Below, one piece after another: positions 53,341 to 64,000 of a stretch of 64,000 nt of DNA. The DNA comes from Pseudoxanthomonas suwonensis J47 (GTDB lineage: Bacteria > Pseudomonadota > Gammaproteobacteria > Xanthomonadales > Xanthomonadaceae), in NCBI RefSeq assembly GCF_000513955.1, contig NZ_AZUZ01000001.1:234101-298100 (forward strand), written 5' to 3'. The position numbers and the translations under genes were made by a program. Within the stretch, counting starts at the first letter, position 1; the number at the start of each line of letters is the position of its first letter. Under the pieces are notes generated by a model. That model was not told the DNA's origin, did no database searches, and saw nothing but the letters and a program-made list of their open reading frames with translations.

Positions 53341-55100
53341 GCGCGCGCAACTGCATTCCGTTGGTGCTGCCGGTGGCGCTGCTCTGCCTGGGCGTGGCCT
53401 GCAGCCTGCAGGAATCCTCGGCGGCGGATACCGGCGAAGTGCGGTTGAACCAGCTCGGCTTCCTGCCCGGCGGGCAGAAGCTGGCGGTGCTGGAGACCGG
53501 CCGGCCGCGCAGTTTCGAAGTCGTGCGCGAAGCCGACGGCGAGGTGGTGCTGCGTGGGCAGACCGGCCACGCGAAGTCGTGGGAACCGGCCCGGCGCAAG
53601 GCGGCGATCGCCGACCTGAGCGCGCTGTCGGAGCCCGGCAGCTACCGCATCCGCGCCAACGGGCTGCCGCCATCGGATCCTTTTCCCATCGATGCGCAGG
53701 CCTATGCGGCCCTGGCCGATGCCTCGCTGAAGGCGTTCTACCTGTCGCGCTCCGGCATGGGGCTCGATGCCGCGCATGCCGGTCCGTACGCGCGCCCGGC
53801 CGGCCATCCCGATACCGAGGTGGAGATCCATCCCTCCGCGGCCACGCCGGGGCGCCCGGCCGGCACCGTGGTCTCCGCGCCGGGCGGCTGGTACGACGCG
53901 GGCGACTACAACAAGTACGTGGTCAATTCCGGCATCACCACCTGGACCCTGCTGGCCGCGTACGAGCATTTCCCGGAGTTCTTCGGCGGCCGCGAGCTGG
54001 GGATCCCGGAAAGCGGCAACGGCGTGCCCGACATCCTCGACGAAGCCTGGTGGAACCTGCGCTGGATGCTGGCGATGCAGGACCCGGCCGACGGCGGCGT
54101 CTACCACAAGCTCACCAACCTGGCGTTCGACCCGGTGGTGATGCCCGACCAGGCGCGCGAGCGCCGCTACATGGTCGGCCGCTCCACCGCCGCGGCGCTG
54201 GATTTCGCCGCGGTGATGGCCACCGCCAGCCGGATCTACGCGCCGTACGAGGCGCAGTTCCCGGGCCTGCCGGCGCGGATGCGCGAAGCGGCCGAAGCGG
54301 CGTGGCGCTGGGCGCAGGCCAATCCGGACCTGGTGTACCGGCAGCCGGACGATGTCAGTACCGGCGCCTATGGCGACGGCAAGCTCGACGACGAATTCGC
54401 CTGGGCGGCGGCGGAGCTGTACGTCACCACCGGCGAGGCGTCGTACCTGGACGCGTTCCGCAAGCACGCCGGGGACCTGGGCATCCCGGACTGGAACGAC
54501 GTCGGCAGCCTGGGCTGGATCTCGCTGGCGCAGCACCGCGCGCGCCTGCCGGAGGCGGAACGCAGGAAGGTCGTGCGGCGGGTGCAGGAGGCGGCCGACC
54601 GCCTGGTCGCGCGTTCGCAGCAGTCGCCCTGGCGGATATCGATGGAAGCCTGGGATTTCGTCTGGGGCAGCAGCGCGGTCGCGCTGAACCAGGCGCTGGT
54701 GATGCTGCAGGGCTACCGCATCGACGGCCGCCGCGAGTACCTGGACGCGGCGCAGTCGCAGCTCGACTACGTGCTTGGGCGGAATCCGCTGGGCATTTCC
54801 TTCGTCACCGGGCACGGGCTGCGCACGCCGATGCACATCCACCATCGCCCCTCGCAGGCCGACGGCGTCGAGGCGCCGGTGCCGGGCCTGCTGTCGGGCG
54901 GACCGAATCCGCGCCAGCAGGACCTGGTCGACTGCAAGGGCGTGTCGTATCCCTCGTCGCTGCCGGCGCTGTCGTGGATCGACCATGACTGCAGCTACGC
55001 CAGCAACGAGATCGCGATCAACTGGAACGCGCCGCTGGTCTACGTGAGCGCGGCGATCCAGGCGCTGGCGCCGCCGGTGCAGGACGCCGGCAGGAAGTGA
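53337..55100 (+). CDS. Glycoside hydrolase family 9 endoglucanase-like lipoprotein
   Basis: A 587-residue GH9 enzyme. GTG start (53337) overlapping the MAPEG stop. Signal with lipobox (LGVAC, Cys22); then an Ig-like N-domain (about 31-118, VRLNQLGFLPGGQKLAVL) and an (alpha/alpha)6 catalytic domain with GGWYDAGDYNKY (Asp187 and Asp190) and, near the end, YASNEIAINWN with the acid Glu558. Acts on beta-1,4-glucans (cellodextrins, xyloglucan or chitooligosaccharides). There is no carbohydrate-binding module. No other cellulase gene is nearby. Confidence 0.94.
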   Translation: MSARNCIPLVLPVALLCLGVACSLQESSAADTGEVRLNQLGFLPGGQKLAVLETGRPRSFEVVREADGEVVLRGQTGHAKSWEPARRKAAIADLSALSEPGSYRIRANGLPPSDPFPIDAQAYAALADASLKAFYLSRSGMGLDAAHAGPYARPAGHPDTEVEIHPSAATPGRPAGTVVSAPGGWYDAGDYNKYVVNSGITTWTLLAAYEHFPEFFGGRELGIPESGNGVPDILDEAWWNLRWMLAMQDPADGGVYHKLTNLAFDPVVMPDQARERRYMVGRSTAAALDFAAVMATASRIYAPYEAQFPGLPARMREAAEAAWRWAQANPDLVYRQPDDVSTGAYGDGKLDDEFAWAAAELYVTTGEASYLDAFRKHAGDLGIPDWNDVGSLGWISLAQHRARLPEAERRKVVRRVQEAADRLVARSQQSPWRISMEAWDFVWGSSAVALNQALVMLQGYRIDGRREYLDAAQSQLDYVLGRNPLGISFVTGHGLRTPMHIHHRPSQADGVEAPVPGLLSGGPNPRQQDLVDCKGVSYPSSLPALSWIDHDCSYASNEIAINWNAPLVYVSAAIQALAPPVQDAGRK

Positions 55101-55109
55101 GCATGCGAT

Positions 55110-55133
55110 CCCCGCCGCCGCTGCGCGGCGGGG
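55110..55133. other. Hairpin between the convergent GH9 and upp genes
   Basis: CCCCGCCG-N8-CGGCGGGG in the 45-base gap between two converging genes. It has no T-run on either strand; it may stabilise 3' ends or halt transcription weakly. Confidence 0.5.
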
Positions 55134-55145
55134 CGGGGCCGTGCG

Positions 55146-55778
55146 TCAGTCGACGCGGGTGCCGAAGATGCGGTCGCCGGCGTCGCCCAGGCCCGGCAGG
55201 ATGTAGCCCTTGTCGTTGAGACGTTCGTCGATCGCGGCGGTGTAGATCTGCACGTCCGGATGCGCGGCCTCGACCGTGGCCAGGCCTTCCGGCGCGGCGA
55301 CCAGGAAGATGCCCTTGATCCGCCGCGCGCCGGCGCGCTTGAGCATGTCGATGGTGGCGACCAGCGAACCGCCGGTGGCCAGCATCGGATCCAGGATCAG
55401 CGCGTCGCGCTCGTCGAGGCGGCCGGTCAGGCGCTCGAAGTAGGGCACCGGCTGCAGGGTGGTCTCGTCGCGCTGCAGGCCGACCACGCTCACCTTCGCC
55501 GCCGGGATCAGCGCCAGCACGCCGGGCAGCATGCCCAGGCCGGCGCGCAGGATCGGCACGAGGGTGATCTTGGCGCCGGCGATGCGCTTGACCTGGACCG
55601 GGCCGGCCCAGCCCTGCACCGTGGTGTCCTCGGTGGCCAGGTCGGCGGTGGCCTCGTAGGCGAGCAGGGTGCCCAGTTCGGTCACCAGCTCGCGGAAACC
55701 CTTGGTGCTCAGTTCCGCCGAGCGTAGCAGGCCGATCTTGTGCTGGACGAGCGGGTGGCGGACTTCGACGGCGGGCAT
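55146..55778 (-). CDS. upp: Uracil phosphoribosyltransferase
   Basis: A 210-residue UPRT that salvages uracil to UMP. Family motifs: [16 protein letters not shown] at the start, [17 protein letters not shown] loop [14 protein letters not shown], and the C-terminal [15 protein letters not shown]. The ATG at 55776-55778 gives the standard N-terminus. It is transcribed alone between GH9 and the aminotransferase. Confidence 0.97.
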   Translation of the reverse strand: MPAVEVRHPLVQHKIGLLRSAELSTKGFRELVTELGTLLAYEATADLATEDTTVQGWAGPVQVKRIAGAKITLVPILRAGLGMLPGVLALIPAAKVSVVGLQRDETTLQPVPYFERLTGRLDERDALILDPMLATGGSLVATIDMLKRAGARRIKGIFLVAAPEGLATVEAAHPDVQIYTAAIDERLNDKGYILPGLGDAGDRIFGTRVD

Positions 55779-55840
55779 GGCGGGCCTGTGCTGTTCTGCT
55801 GGCGGAGCGGGAAGTCTGCAGCAATCGCGCGGCCGCGGAA

Positions 55841-55867
55841 AGAAAGAAGCCGGCTTGCGCCGGCTTC
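55841..55867 (-). terminator. Terminator of the aminotransferase gene
   Basis: On the minus strand GAAGCCGGC-GCAA-GCCGGCTTC, perfect 9-base stem, followed by TTTCT. It lies 18 bases after the aminotransferase stop. Confidence 0.9.
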
Positions 55868-55884
55868 CTTCACCGCGGGCGGGA

Positions 55885-57381
55885 TCAGGCCGCCGAGGCC
55901 TGTTCGCGGCGCGGGCCTTCGCGCAGGGCGCGCGCGACCATCGTGACCAGCAGCTCCAGCTCGTCCTCGTCCATGGCGAAGTGCGGGGTGAAGCGCAGCG
56001 AGTTCTCGCCGCCATGGATCACGTTGACGCCGTGCATGCGCAGCCACTCCTCGGTGGAGCCGGCGCCGTAGCACTTGAACTGCGGGGCCAGCTCGCAGGA
56101 GAACAGCAGGCCGGTGCCCTGGACCTTGGTGATCATCCCGCCCAGCTCGCCGCGCAGCTGCTCGAGGCGGGCGATCGCCTGCGCACCGCGCTCGCGGATG
56201 TTGGCGCGCACCTGCGGGGTGAGCTGCTCGAGGGTGGCGCAGGCCACGTCCAGGCCGCGCGGGTTGGCGGTCATGGTGTTGCCATACACGCCCTTGCGGT
56301 ACAGGCCGGCGGTGTGCGCGTCCAGGGCCAGCACCGACAGCGGGAACTGCGCGGCGTTGAGCGCCTTGGAGTAGGTCTCCATGTCCGGCGGCTCGACGCC
56401 CTCGAACCCGGGGTAGTCGACCAGGGACAGCGTGCCGTGCACGCGCAGGCCGGCCTGGATCGAGTCGACCAGCAACAGGCTGCCGTGCTCGCGGGTCAGC
56501 TCGCGGGCGGCGTTGTAGAACTCCACCGGCACCGAGCGGCCCGGGTCGCCTTCGCCCATCACCGGCTCGAGGAAGATCGCCTCGATGAACCAGTTGTTGG
56601 CCTTCGCGTCGGCGAAGGCGCGGCGCAGCGCGGCCACGTCGTACGGCGGGATCGCGATCACCGAGTCCTCGCCGCGGTAGCTGGCCAGGTACTGCTGGTA
56701 GGTGCGGCGGGTGGAATCGGAGTACAGCGCCGGGCGGTCGGTACGGCCGTGGAAGCTGCCCTTGACCACCACGCGCCTGATCGCGGCGCCGGCGTGCGGC
56801 GCGCCCGGGTCGGTCTGCAGCTTGGCGTTGATGTCGACGATGCGCGCGGCCAGGCCCACGGCCTCGGAGCCGGAGTTGAGGCACATGAAGCGCTCGAACG
56901 GGCAGCCGCCGCGGCTGTGGCCGATCTCGCGGCGCAGCGCGGCGACGAAGCGGCCCTGCGACAGGCTCGGGGTCATGATGTTGGCCATCACCTGCGGGCG
57001 CGCCAGCGCTTCGAGCACGGCCGGCGGGGTGTGGCCGAAGCCGAGCATGCCGTAGCCGCCGGCGTCGTACAGCACCGCGCCCTTGAGGGTGACGACCCAC
57101 GGGCCGCGCGCGGCGAGGGCCACGTACGGGTTCACGCTGTCGTCGGCGTAGAAGTTCACGAAGCCGCCCTGCAGGGCCTGGATCTGCTCCGCCTCGTCGA
57201 GGTCGAGCAGGTCGGCGGCGGCCTCGCGCTGGCGCGCGTACTCGGCGGCGGCGGCCTCGATCGCCGCGACCAGGTCCGGGTGGTTGGCGGCGAGGCGGAC
57301 GACGGTGGCGTCATCCAGGCCCTGGGTCAGGCGCTGGCCGGCGTGGGCGCGCAGGGGGGCGAGGGGGGCAAGCACGGACAT
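55885..57381 (-). CDS. Class III PLP aminotransferase (atypical)
   Basis: A 498-residue fold-type I aminotransferase of class III. The PLP lysine is probably Lys339 ([16 protein letters not shown]); the PLP-ring Asp is Asp306 in [15 protein letters not shown]. The normal class III sequence there is D-E-x-Q-x-G, so Ser replaces Glu, and the usual glycine-rich stretch after the lysine is missing. An N-terminal segment of about 80 residues precedes the domain. It is divergent from an Lrp regulator, suggesting use of an amino acid such as lysine or ornithine; the substrate is not certain. Confidence 0.85.
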   Translation of the reverse strand: MSVLAPLAPLRAHAGQRLTQGLDDATVVRLAANHPDLVAAIEAAAAEYARQREAAADLLDLDEAEQIQALQGGFVNFYADDSVNPYVALAARGPWVVTLKGAVLYDAGGYGMLGFGHTPPAVLEALARPQVMANIMTPSLSQGRFVAALRREIGHSRGGCPFERFMCLNSGSEAVGLAARIVDINAKLQTDPGAPHAGAAIRRVVVKGSFHGRTDRPALYSDSTRRTYQQYLASYRGEDSVIAIPPYDVAALRRAFADAKANNWFIEAIFLEPVMGEGDPGRSVPVEFYNAARELTREHGSLLLVDSIQAGLRVHGTLSLVDYPGFEGVEPPDMETYSKALNAAQFPLSVLALDAHTAGLYRKGVYGNTMTANPRGLDVACATLEQLTPQVRANIRERGAQAIARLEQLRGELGGMITKVQGTGLLFSCELAPQFKCYGAGSTEEWLRMHGVNVIHGGENSLRFTPHFAMDEDELELLVTMVARALREGPRREQASAA

Positions 57382-57484
57382 GGATTCTCCCGGACGGCAG
57401 GCGCCAGGTTCGGCGCCGGACCCTCTATTATGTGGATGGGATCGTCGTTTGGCAGCTATGATCCGTGCAGGAATCCATCGAATA

Positions 57485-57499
57485 TCGTCGATTCGACGA
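57485..57499. promoter_or_regulatory. Palindrome in the aminotransferase-lrp divergent region
   Basis: TCGTCGA-T-TCGACGA, a perfect 7-1-7 inverted repeat, 17 bases before the lrp ATG and 28 bases after a TATGAT -10-like box (57457-57462). A candidate site for the Lrp-type regulator. Confidence 0.45.
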
Positions 57500-57515
57500 A
57501 GAAACCGGCGAGCGC

Positions 57516-57947
57516 ATGAAGATCACTGACGCGGACGAACAGCTGCTGTCCCTGCTGCGCGAGGATGCGCGCGCCTCCACCGCGCAGATCGCGCGCCGGC
57601 TGGGGCTGTCGCGGACCACGGTGCAGAGCCGGATCGACCGCCTTGAACAGGCCGGGGTGATCCGCGGATACACGGTGCGCATCGACGACGCGGTGGAGCA
57701 GGCGCGGATCCGCGCCCACATCATGATCACCGTCTCGCCGAAGAAGATGGCGGCGGTGGTGAAGGAGCTGCACGCGATCCCCGAGGTGCGCTCGCTGCAT
57801 TCGGTCAGCGGGAGCTACGACCTGGTGGCGCTGGGCGTGGTCGGCGACGTGCACCAGATGGACGTGCTCACCGACCGCATCGGCGCGCTGGAGGGCGTGG
57901 AGCGCACCTCCACCGCGATCGTGCTGTCGACCAAGTTCGAGCGCTGA
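57516..57947 (+). CDS. Lrp/AsnC-family regulator
   Basis: A 143-residue Lrp-type protein: winged helix ([37 protein letters not shown], in parts, residues 5-41) and RAM domain ([38 protein letters not shown]). It starts at ATG 57516 (MKITDADEQ); an upstream in-frame GTG at 57465 would cover the palindrome. Divergent from the aminotransferase, which it probably regulates in response to an amino acid. Confidence 0.92.
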   Translation: MKITDADEQLLSLLREDARASTAQIARRLGLSRTTVQSRIDRLEQAGVIRGYTVRIDDAVEQARIRAHIMITVSPKKMAAVVKELHAIPEVRSLHSVSGSYDLVALGVVGDVHQMDVLTDRIGALEGVERTSTAIVLSTKFER

Positions 57948-57980
57948 ACGGCGCGGCCCGGCCCGTGGCGCCGGGCCCGG

Positions 57981-57986
57981 TACAAT
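57981..57986 (+). promoter_or_regulatory. -10 box of queA
   Basis: TACAAT 30 bases before the queA TTG start; start site near 57993. It rules out the upstream GTG at 57965 as the queA start. Confidence 0.5.
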
Positions 57987-58015
57987 GGCCGGCTCCGCAT
58001 CCCGCGCCCGCCGCC

Positions 58016-60272
<2,257 letters not shown>

Positions 60273-60412
60273 ACCCGGTCGCAGTCCCCGTCCGGGCAGC
60301 CGCTCCGGGGGGAACCCGGGGGCGTGGTCAGGGGTCCGAGGTCCTTGGAAAGGGGCGGTCCGCCCCTATGGCATAATCCGCGGCTATTTTCCGCACACTT
60401 GGACACAGACCG

Positions 60413-60754
60413 ATGAGCTTCTTCGAATTCCTGATCCCGACCGCCCACGCCCAGGCCGCCGGCGGCCAGCCCCAGGGCGGCGGCCTCGGCATGCTGCTGT
60501 TCCCGATCATCCTGATCGCGATCATGTACTTCCTGATGATCCGCCCCCAGATGAAGCGGCAGAAGGAGCACCAGGCCATGCTCGGCAAGCTGTCGCGCGG
60601 CGACGAGGTCATCACCACCGGCGGCGTGGCCGGCACGGTCACCGACATCGGCGACAACTTCGTGACCCTCGAGGTGGCCGAGAACGTCCGCATCCGCGTG
60701 CAGAAGGCTGCCATCGGCAACGTCCTGCCGAAGGGCACCCTGAAGTCCGCCTGA
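60413..60754 (+). CDS. yajC: Sec translocon accessory protein YajC
   Basis: A 113-residue membrane protein with one span (MLLFPIILIAIMYFLMIRPQMKRQKEH, in parts) and the YajC core GDEVITTGGVAGTVTDI. It associates with SecDF. A CATAAT -10-like box at 60372-60377 lies upstream, so the yajC-secDF unit may have its own promoter after tgt. Confidence 0.96.
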   Translation: MSFFEFLIPTAHAQAAGGQPQGGGLGMLLFPIILIAIMYFLMIRPQMKRQKEHQAMLGKLSRGDEVITTGGVAGTVTDIGDNFVTLEVAENVRIRVQKAAIGNVLPKGTLKSA

Positions 60755-60810
60755 TCCTTCGTCCCACCGCTGAGCGTGGTCCCGGGGCCGGGGCCGCGCG
60801 GGGTCCCGCA

Positions 60811-62652
60811 ATGCTCGAATTTCCCCGCTGGAAATACCTCGTCATCCTGGCCGTGCTGGTGTTGAGCACGCTTTATGCGCTGCCCAACGTGTTCCAGAGC
60901 GACTACGCCGTGCAGATCACCGGCAACCGCGGCGCCCCGCTGGACGACGCGCTCAAGGCGCGGGTCAGCGGCTACCTGCAGGAAGCCGGCGTGCAGCCGC
61001 GCTCGGTGGCGGTGGAGAACGACAGCCTGCTGGTCCGCGTCGCCGACGCCGACGCCCAGACCCTGGCCGCCGACACCCTGCGCGGCCAGCTCGGCGAGAA
61101 CTACACCGTGGCACTGAACCTGGCCTCCAACGTGCCGGACTGGCTGGAGCGCCTGGGCGCCCGGCCGATGGTGCTGGGACTGGACCTGCAGGGCGGCGTG
61201 CACTTCGTGCTGCAGGTCGACCAGAAGGCGGCGCTGGAGAAGCGCATCGACGCCTACGTCGAGGACGTGCGCGTCACCCTGCGCGACAACCGCATCCGCT
61301 ACACCGCGGTCGACCGCCGCGCCGACCACAGCATCGCCGTGACCCTGGCCTCCGACGCCGACACGGCGCGGGCCCGCGAGCAGCTGGCCAAGGTCATGCC
61401 GACCATGGCCATCGAAGGCGATGGCAACCGCCTGGTGGTGCGCATCCCCGAGGCCGAGCTGAACCAGATCGCCGGCTCGGCGATCGAGCAGAACATCGCC
61501 ACCCTGCGCAACCGCGTCAACGAGCTGGGCGTGGCCGAACCGATCATCCAGCGCCAGGGCAACGACCGCATCGTGGTCCAGCTGCCGGGCGTGCAGGACA
61601 CCGCGGCGGCCAAGCGCATGATCGGCGCCACCGCCACCCTCGAGTACCGCGCAGTGATCGACGGAAACGCCGCCGACGCGGTGGCCACCGGCCGCGTGCC
61701 GCCGGAAGCCAAGGTGTTCTATCGCCGCGACGGCCGCCCCGAGCTGCTGAGCAAGCGCGTCATCGTCACCGGCGACCAGATGGTGGCGGCGCAGTCGACC
61801 ATCGACCAGAACGGCCAGCCGGCGGTCAGCGTGACCCTGAACAACGTCGGCGGCGACCGCATGTTCGAGTTCACCAGCGCCAACGTCGGCAAGCCGATGG
61901 CGGTGGTGTACACCGAGCGCATCCCGCAGGTGACCCTGGTCAACGGCGAGGAAGTGCGCAGCTTCCGGGTGAAGGAGGAGGTCATCTCCGTCGCCAACAT
62001 CCAGGGCGTGTTCGGCAAGAACTTCCAGACCACCGGCCTGGAGAAGGCCGAGGCCGACGAACTGGCCAAGCTGCTGCGCGCCGGTTCGCTGGCCGCGCCG
62101 ATGGACTTCGTCGAGGAGCGCATCGTCGGCCCGAGCCTGGGCAAGGAGAACGTGGAGCGCGGCGTCACCGCGGTGCTCTACGCGTTCGTGTTCACCCTGG
62201 TGTTCTTCGCGGTGTACTACCGCATGTTCGGCGTGATCACCGGCATCGCGCTGCTGTTCAACCTGCTGATCGTGGTCGCGGTGATGTCGCTGTTCGGCGC
62301 GACCATGACCCTGCCGGGCTTCGCCGGCCTGGCGCTGTCGATCGGCCTGTCGGTGGACGCCAACGTGCTCATCAACGAGCGCATCCGCGAAGAACTGCGC
62401 GCCGGCGTGCCGCCGAAGGCGGCGATCGTGGCCGGCTACGACAAGGCCGGCGGCACCATCCTCGACGCCAACCTGACCGCGATCATCGCCGGCGTGGCCC
62501 TCTACGCCTTCGGCACCGGCCCGCTGAAGGGCTTCGCCGTGACCCTGATGATCGGCATCCTGGCATCCATGTTCACCGCCATCACCGTCTCGCGCGCGAT
62601 CGTCACCCTGGTGTACGCCCGCCGCAAGAAGCTCAAGTCCCTGGCCATCTGA
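60811..62652 (+). CDS. secD: Protein translocase subunit SecD
   Basis: A 613-residue SecD: one N-terminal span (YLVILAVLVLSTLYALP), a large periplasmic P1 region with LGLDLQGGVHFVLQVD, and five C-terminal spans with GLALSIGLSVDANVLINERIREEL. SecDF uses the proton gradient to pull proteins through SecYEG. Length is normal. It is followed by secF after 16 bases. Confidence 0.97.
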   Translation: MLEFPRWKYLVILAVLVLSTLYALPNVFQSDYAVQITGNRGAPLDDALKARVSGYLQEAGVQPRSVAVENDSLLVRVADADAQTLAADTLRGQLGENYTVALNLASNVPDWLERLGARPMVLGLDLQGGVHFVLQVDQKAALEKRIDAYVEDVRVTLRDNRIRYTAVDRRADHSIAVTLASDADTARAREQLAKVMPTMAIEGDGNRLVVRIPEAELNQIAGSAIEQNIATLRNRVNELGVAEPIIQRQGNDRIVVQLPGVQDTAAAKRMIGATATLEYRAVIDGNAADAVATGRVPPEAKVFYRRDGRPELLSKRVIVTGDQMVAAQSTIDQNGQPAVSVTLNNVGGDRMFEFTSANVGKPMAVVYTERIPQVTLVNGEEVRSFRVKEEVISVANIQGVFGKNFQTTGLEKAEADELAKLLRAGSLAAPMDFVEERIVGPSLGKENVERGVTAVLYAFVFTLVFFAVYYRMFGVITGIALLFNLLIVVAVMSLFGATMTLPGFAGLALSIGLSVDANVLINERIREELRAGVPPKAAIVAGYDKAGGTILDANLTAIIAGVALYAFGTGPLKGFAVTLMIGILASMFTAITVSRAIVTLVYARRKKLKSLAI

Positions 62653-62668
62653 CGGGAGGAATACACGC

Positions 62669-63634
62669 ATGAAGATCTTCCCGTTGACCCTCATCCCCCA
62701 CGACACCCGCATCGACTTCATGAAGATGCGGTGGGTGGCGCTCATCGCCGCGGCCGTGCTGTTCGTCGCCGCGGTCGGCACCATCGTCACCAAGGGTTTC
62801 AACTACGCCCTGGACTTCACCGGCGGCACCGTGGTCGAGGTGCGCTTCGACCGCAACGTGCCGGTGGACGCGGTGCGCGAACGCCTGGCGGCGGCCGGCT
62901 ACGAAGGCGCGCAGGTGCAGAGCTTCGGCAGCGGCAGCGACGTGCTGGTCCGCCTGCAGCCCCGCGACGGGCAGACCACCACCGACGCCAACAACCGCAC
63001 GGCGCAGGAAGTGCTGGAAGCGGTGTCGCTTCCGGACAACAAGGCGCACCTGCTGCGCACCGAGTTCGTCGGCCCGCAGGTCGGCGCCGAGCTGGCCCGC
63101 AACGGCGTGTACGCGGCGCTGTTCGTGGTCGTGGGCTTCCTGATCTACATCGGCGCGCGCTTCGAGTGGAAGTTCGCGGTGGTCGCCACGGTGACGACGC
63201 TGTTCGACGTGCTGATCACGGCGGCGTTCTTCTCCTGGACCGGCCGCGAATTCGACCTGACGGTGCTGGCCGGCCTGCTGTCGGTGATGGGCTTCTCGAT
63301 CAACGACACGATCGTGGTGTTCGACCGCGTCCGCGAGAACTTCCGCAGCCTGCGCGTGGAGCCGCTGGAGGTCATGAACCGCTCGATCAACCAGACGCTG
63401 TCGCGCACGATCATCACCTCGCTGGTGTTCTTCCTGTCGGTGCTGGCGCTGTACCTGTACGGCGGCGGCTCGCTGGAAGGCCTGGCGCTGAGCCAGATGA
63501 TCGGTGCGGTGATCGGTACGCTGTCCTCGATCCTGATCGCCTGCCCGATGCTGACCTTCGGCCCGCTCAAGGTCACCAAGCAGGACCTGCTGCCCAAGGC
63601 CCGCGACGAGGCCGAGCTGGCCCGCCGGCCGTAA
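62669..63634 (+). CDS. secF: Protein translocase subunit SecF
   Basis: A 321-residue SecF with six spans. Conserved: DFTGGTVVEVRF, FSINDTIVVFDRVREN and TIITSLVFFLSVLALYLYGG. A Shine-Dalgarno (GGGAGG) precedes the ATG. It is the last gene of the window. Confidence 0.97.
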   Translation: MKIFPLTLIPHDTRIDFMKMRWVALIAAAVLFVAAVGTIVTKGFNYALDFTGGTVVEVRFDRNVPVDAVRERLAAAGYEGAQVQSFGSGSDVLVRLQPRDGQTTTDANNRTAQEVLEAVSLPDNKAHLLRTEFVGPQVGAELARNGVYAALFVVVGFLIYIGARFEWKFAVVATVTTLFDVLITAAFFSWTGREFDLTVLAGLLSVMGFSINDTIVVFDRVRENFRSLRVEPLEVMNRSINQTLSRTIITSLVFFLSVLALYLYGGGSLEGLALSQMIGAVIGTLSSILIACPMLTFGPLKVTKQDLLPKARDEAELARRP

Positions 63635-63674
63635 GCATCCGGGGCGCCAGCCGGCGCCCTATGCTGGAACATGG

Positions 63675-63711
63675 AACGCGCGTCGCCCTTGGGGCGGCGC
63701 GCGTTTTCTTT
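63675..63711 (+). terminator. Terminator after secF
   Basis: AACGCGCG-T-CGCCC / GGGCG-G-CGCGCGTT, a 14-pair stem with one G-T, and TTTTCTTT. It closes the queA-tgt-yajC-secDF block. Confidence 0.92.
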
Positions 63712-63713
63712 CT

Positions 63714-63772
63714 GGCGCCGGGAATGAGCATGGGCGCCAGCGCCGGCTGGCGCGTTGCCACGCGCCAGCTGG
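63714..63772. repeat. Block B copy of the composite intergenic repeat
   Basis: GGCGCCGGGAATGAGC...GGCGCCAGCGCCGGCTGGCGCGTTGCCACGCGCC matches the block B copies at 33047-33098 and 33159-33212, including the terminal hairpin. The rest of the region from 63773 to 63834 shows only partial similarity to the sequence near 32930. Confidence 0.7.
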
Positions 63773-63834
63773 CTTCCCGCATTGCATTGCGGCCGGCCCG
63801 GTGGAGGGGCGGCTTTCCGGCAGCCGGATTGGAC

Positions 63835-63912
63835 GGCAACATCAACATCAACATCAACGGCAACAGCAACAGCAACAGCAACAGCAACGCCAACAGCAAC
63901 GCCAACAGCAAC
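63835..63912. repeat. Hexamer microsatellite (nnCAAC)13
   Basis: Thirteen units of six bases: one GGCAAC, three ATCAAC, GGCAAC, four AGCAAC, then GCCAAC and AGCAAC in turn. Non-coding on the plus strand; on the minus strand it would read Val-Ala/Val-Asp but no gene is evident there. It lies between block B and block A of the repeat. Confidence 0.85.
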
Positions 63913-63980
63913 GGCATTGGGTGTGCGGGCTTCGGACGGAGCCGCGGCAGCACGGGGGTATGCCGCATCGCGCGGTTCCG
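63912..63980. repeat. Block A copy of the composite intergenic repeat
   Basis: GGCTTCGGACGGAGCCGCGG...GCATCGCGCGGTTCCG (core 63928-63980) corresponds to 32993-33045 with about 8 differences in 53 bases; similarity extends upstream to 63912. The order A then B at the first locus predicts a B block just past the window edge. Confidence 0.65.
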
Positions 63981-64000
63981 CGTCCTGCTCCAACGCGCGA

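Noticed and set aside
57465..57515. Longer lrp start at GTG 57465
   Set aside because: It would add 17 residues not typical of Lrp and would place the palindrome inside the gene; ATG 57516 gives the standard N-terminus.
63835..63912. Hexamer tract as a CRISPR array
   Set aside because: Units are six bases with no spacers and no cas genes nearby.

Overview
The window is high-GC chromosomal DNA from a member of the Xanthomonadaceae (Lysobacteraceae), most like Lysobacter, Luteimonas or Pseudoxanthomonas. The evidence is the gene content and order: the suf cluster with an Rrf2-type regulator in front, infC-rpmI-rplT-pheST-ihfA-merR-tRNA-Pro, ftsY-mutY-yggX-tRNA-Phe and queA-tgt-yajC-secDF, plus a LacI/TonB-receptor maltodextrin locus typical of the family. 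The genus cannot be fixed from sequence inspection alone. No prophage, insertion sequence, integrase or CRISPR array is visible. Nearly all genes share the same base composition.

Layout. 1-5580 (minus strand): an iron-responsive block made of a small membrane ORF, a ferric-siderophore-type TonB receptor, a PepSY membrane protein, DUF2271, DUF4198 and the 5' part of apbE, with one strong and one weaker Fur-like box. 5733-12045 (minus): the suf Fe-S assembly operon (regulator, sufB, sufC, sufD, sufS, GNAT, Rieske ferredoxin) behind a promoter overlapped by a perfect inverted repeat. 12066-18623: mixed housekeeping and accessory genes, including a SET-domain methyltransferase, a DUF1439 gene broken by a stop codon and an HU protein with a histone H1-like tail. 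18654-29947: a maltodextrin-use locus (two GH13 enzymes, GH97, TonB receptor, MFS permease, LacI regulator) in which two copies of one operator mark the two main promoters. 30011-38746: translation and nucleoid genes (thrS, infC, rpmI, rplT, pheS, pheT, ihfA, a MerR-like gene, tRNA-Pro), rich in RNA control elements. 38991-48705: gumN-like gene, dxs, HNH endonuclease, small lipoproteins, lipocalin, tRNA-Phe, yggX, mutY, ftsY, rsmD. 48718-57947: coaD, ferredoxin, ggt, a metallo-beta-lactamase-fold hydrolase, MAPEG, GH9 glucanase, upp, and an aminotransferase divergent from an Lrp regulator. 58016-63634: queuosine genes and the Sec accessory complex. The last 366 bases hold a terminator and intergenic repeats.

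How the genes work together. The 5' block looks like outer-membrane uptake of an iron chelate followed by a periplasmic redox or flavinylation step: ApbE transfers FMN, and DUF2271 carries a DGVTGPT sequence resembling ApbE target motifs. The maltodextrin block reads as a full path: outer-membrane import by the receptor, secreted GH13 and GH97 trimming, inner-membrane import by the MFS permease and cytoplasmic hydrolysis by the GH13 alpha-glucosidase.

The most striking non-coding features are a predicted threonine attenuator in front of thrS (leader peptide MSTTTAHR followed by a terminator), and heptamer repeats (AATCCCG/C) ending directly before the start codons of sufC, thrS and pheT. A composite intergenic repeat also occurs twice, before rpmI and after secF.
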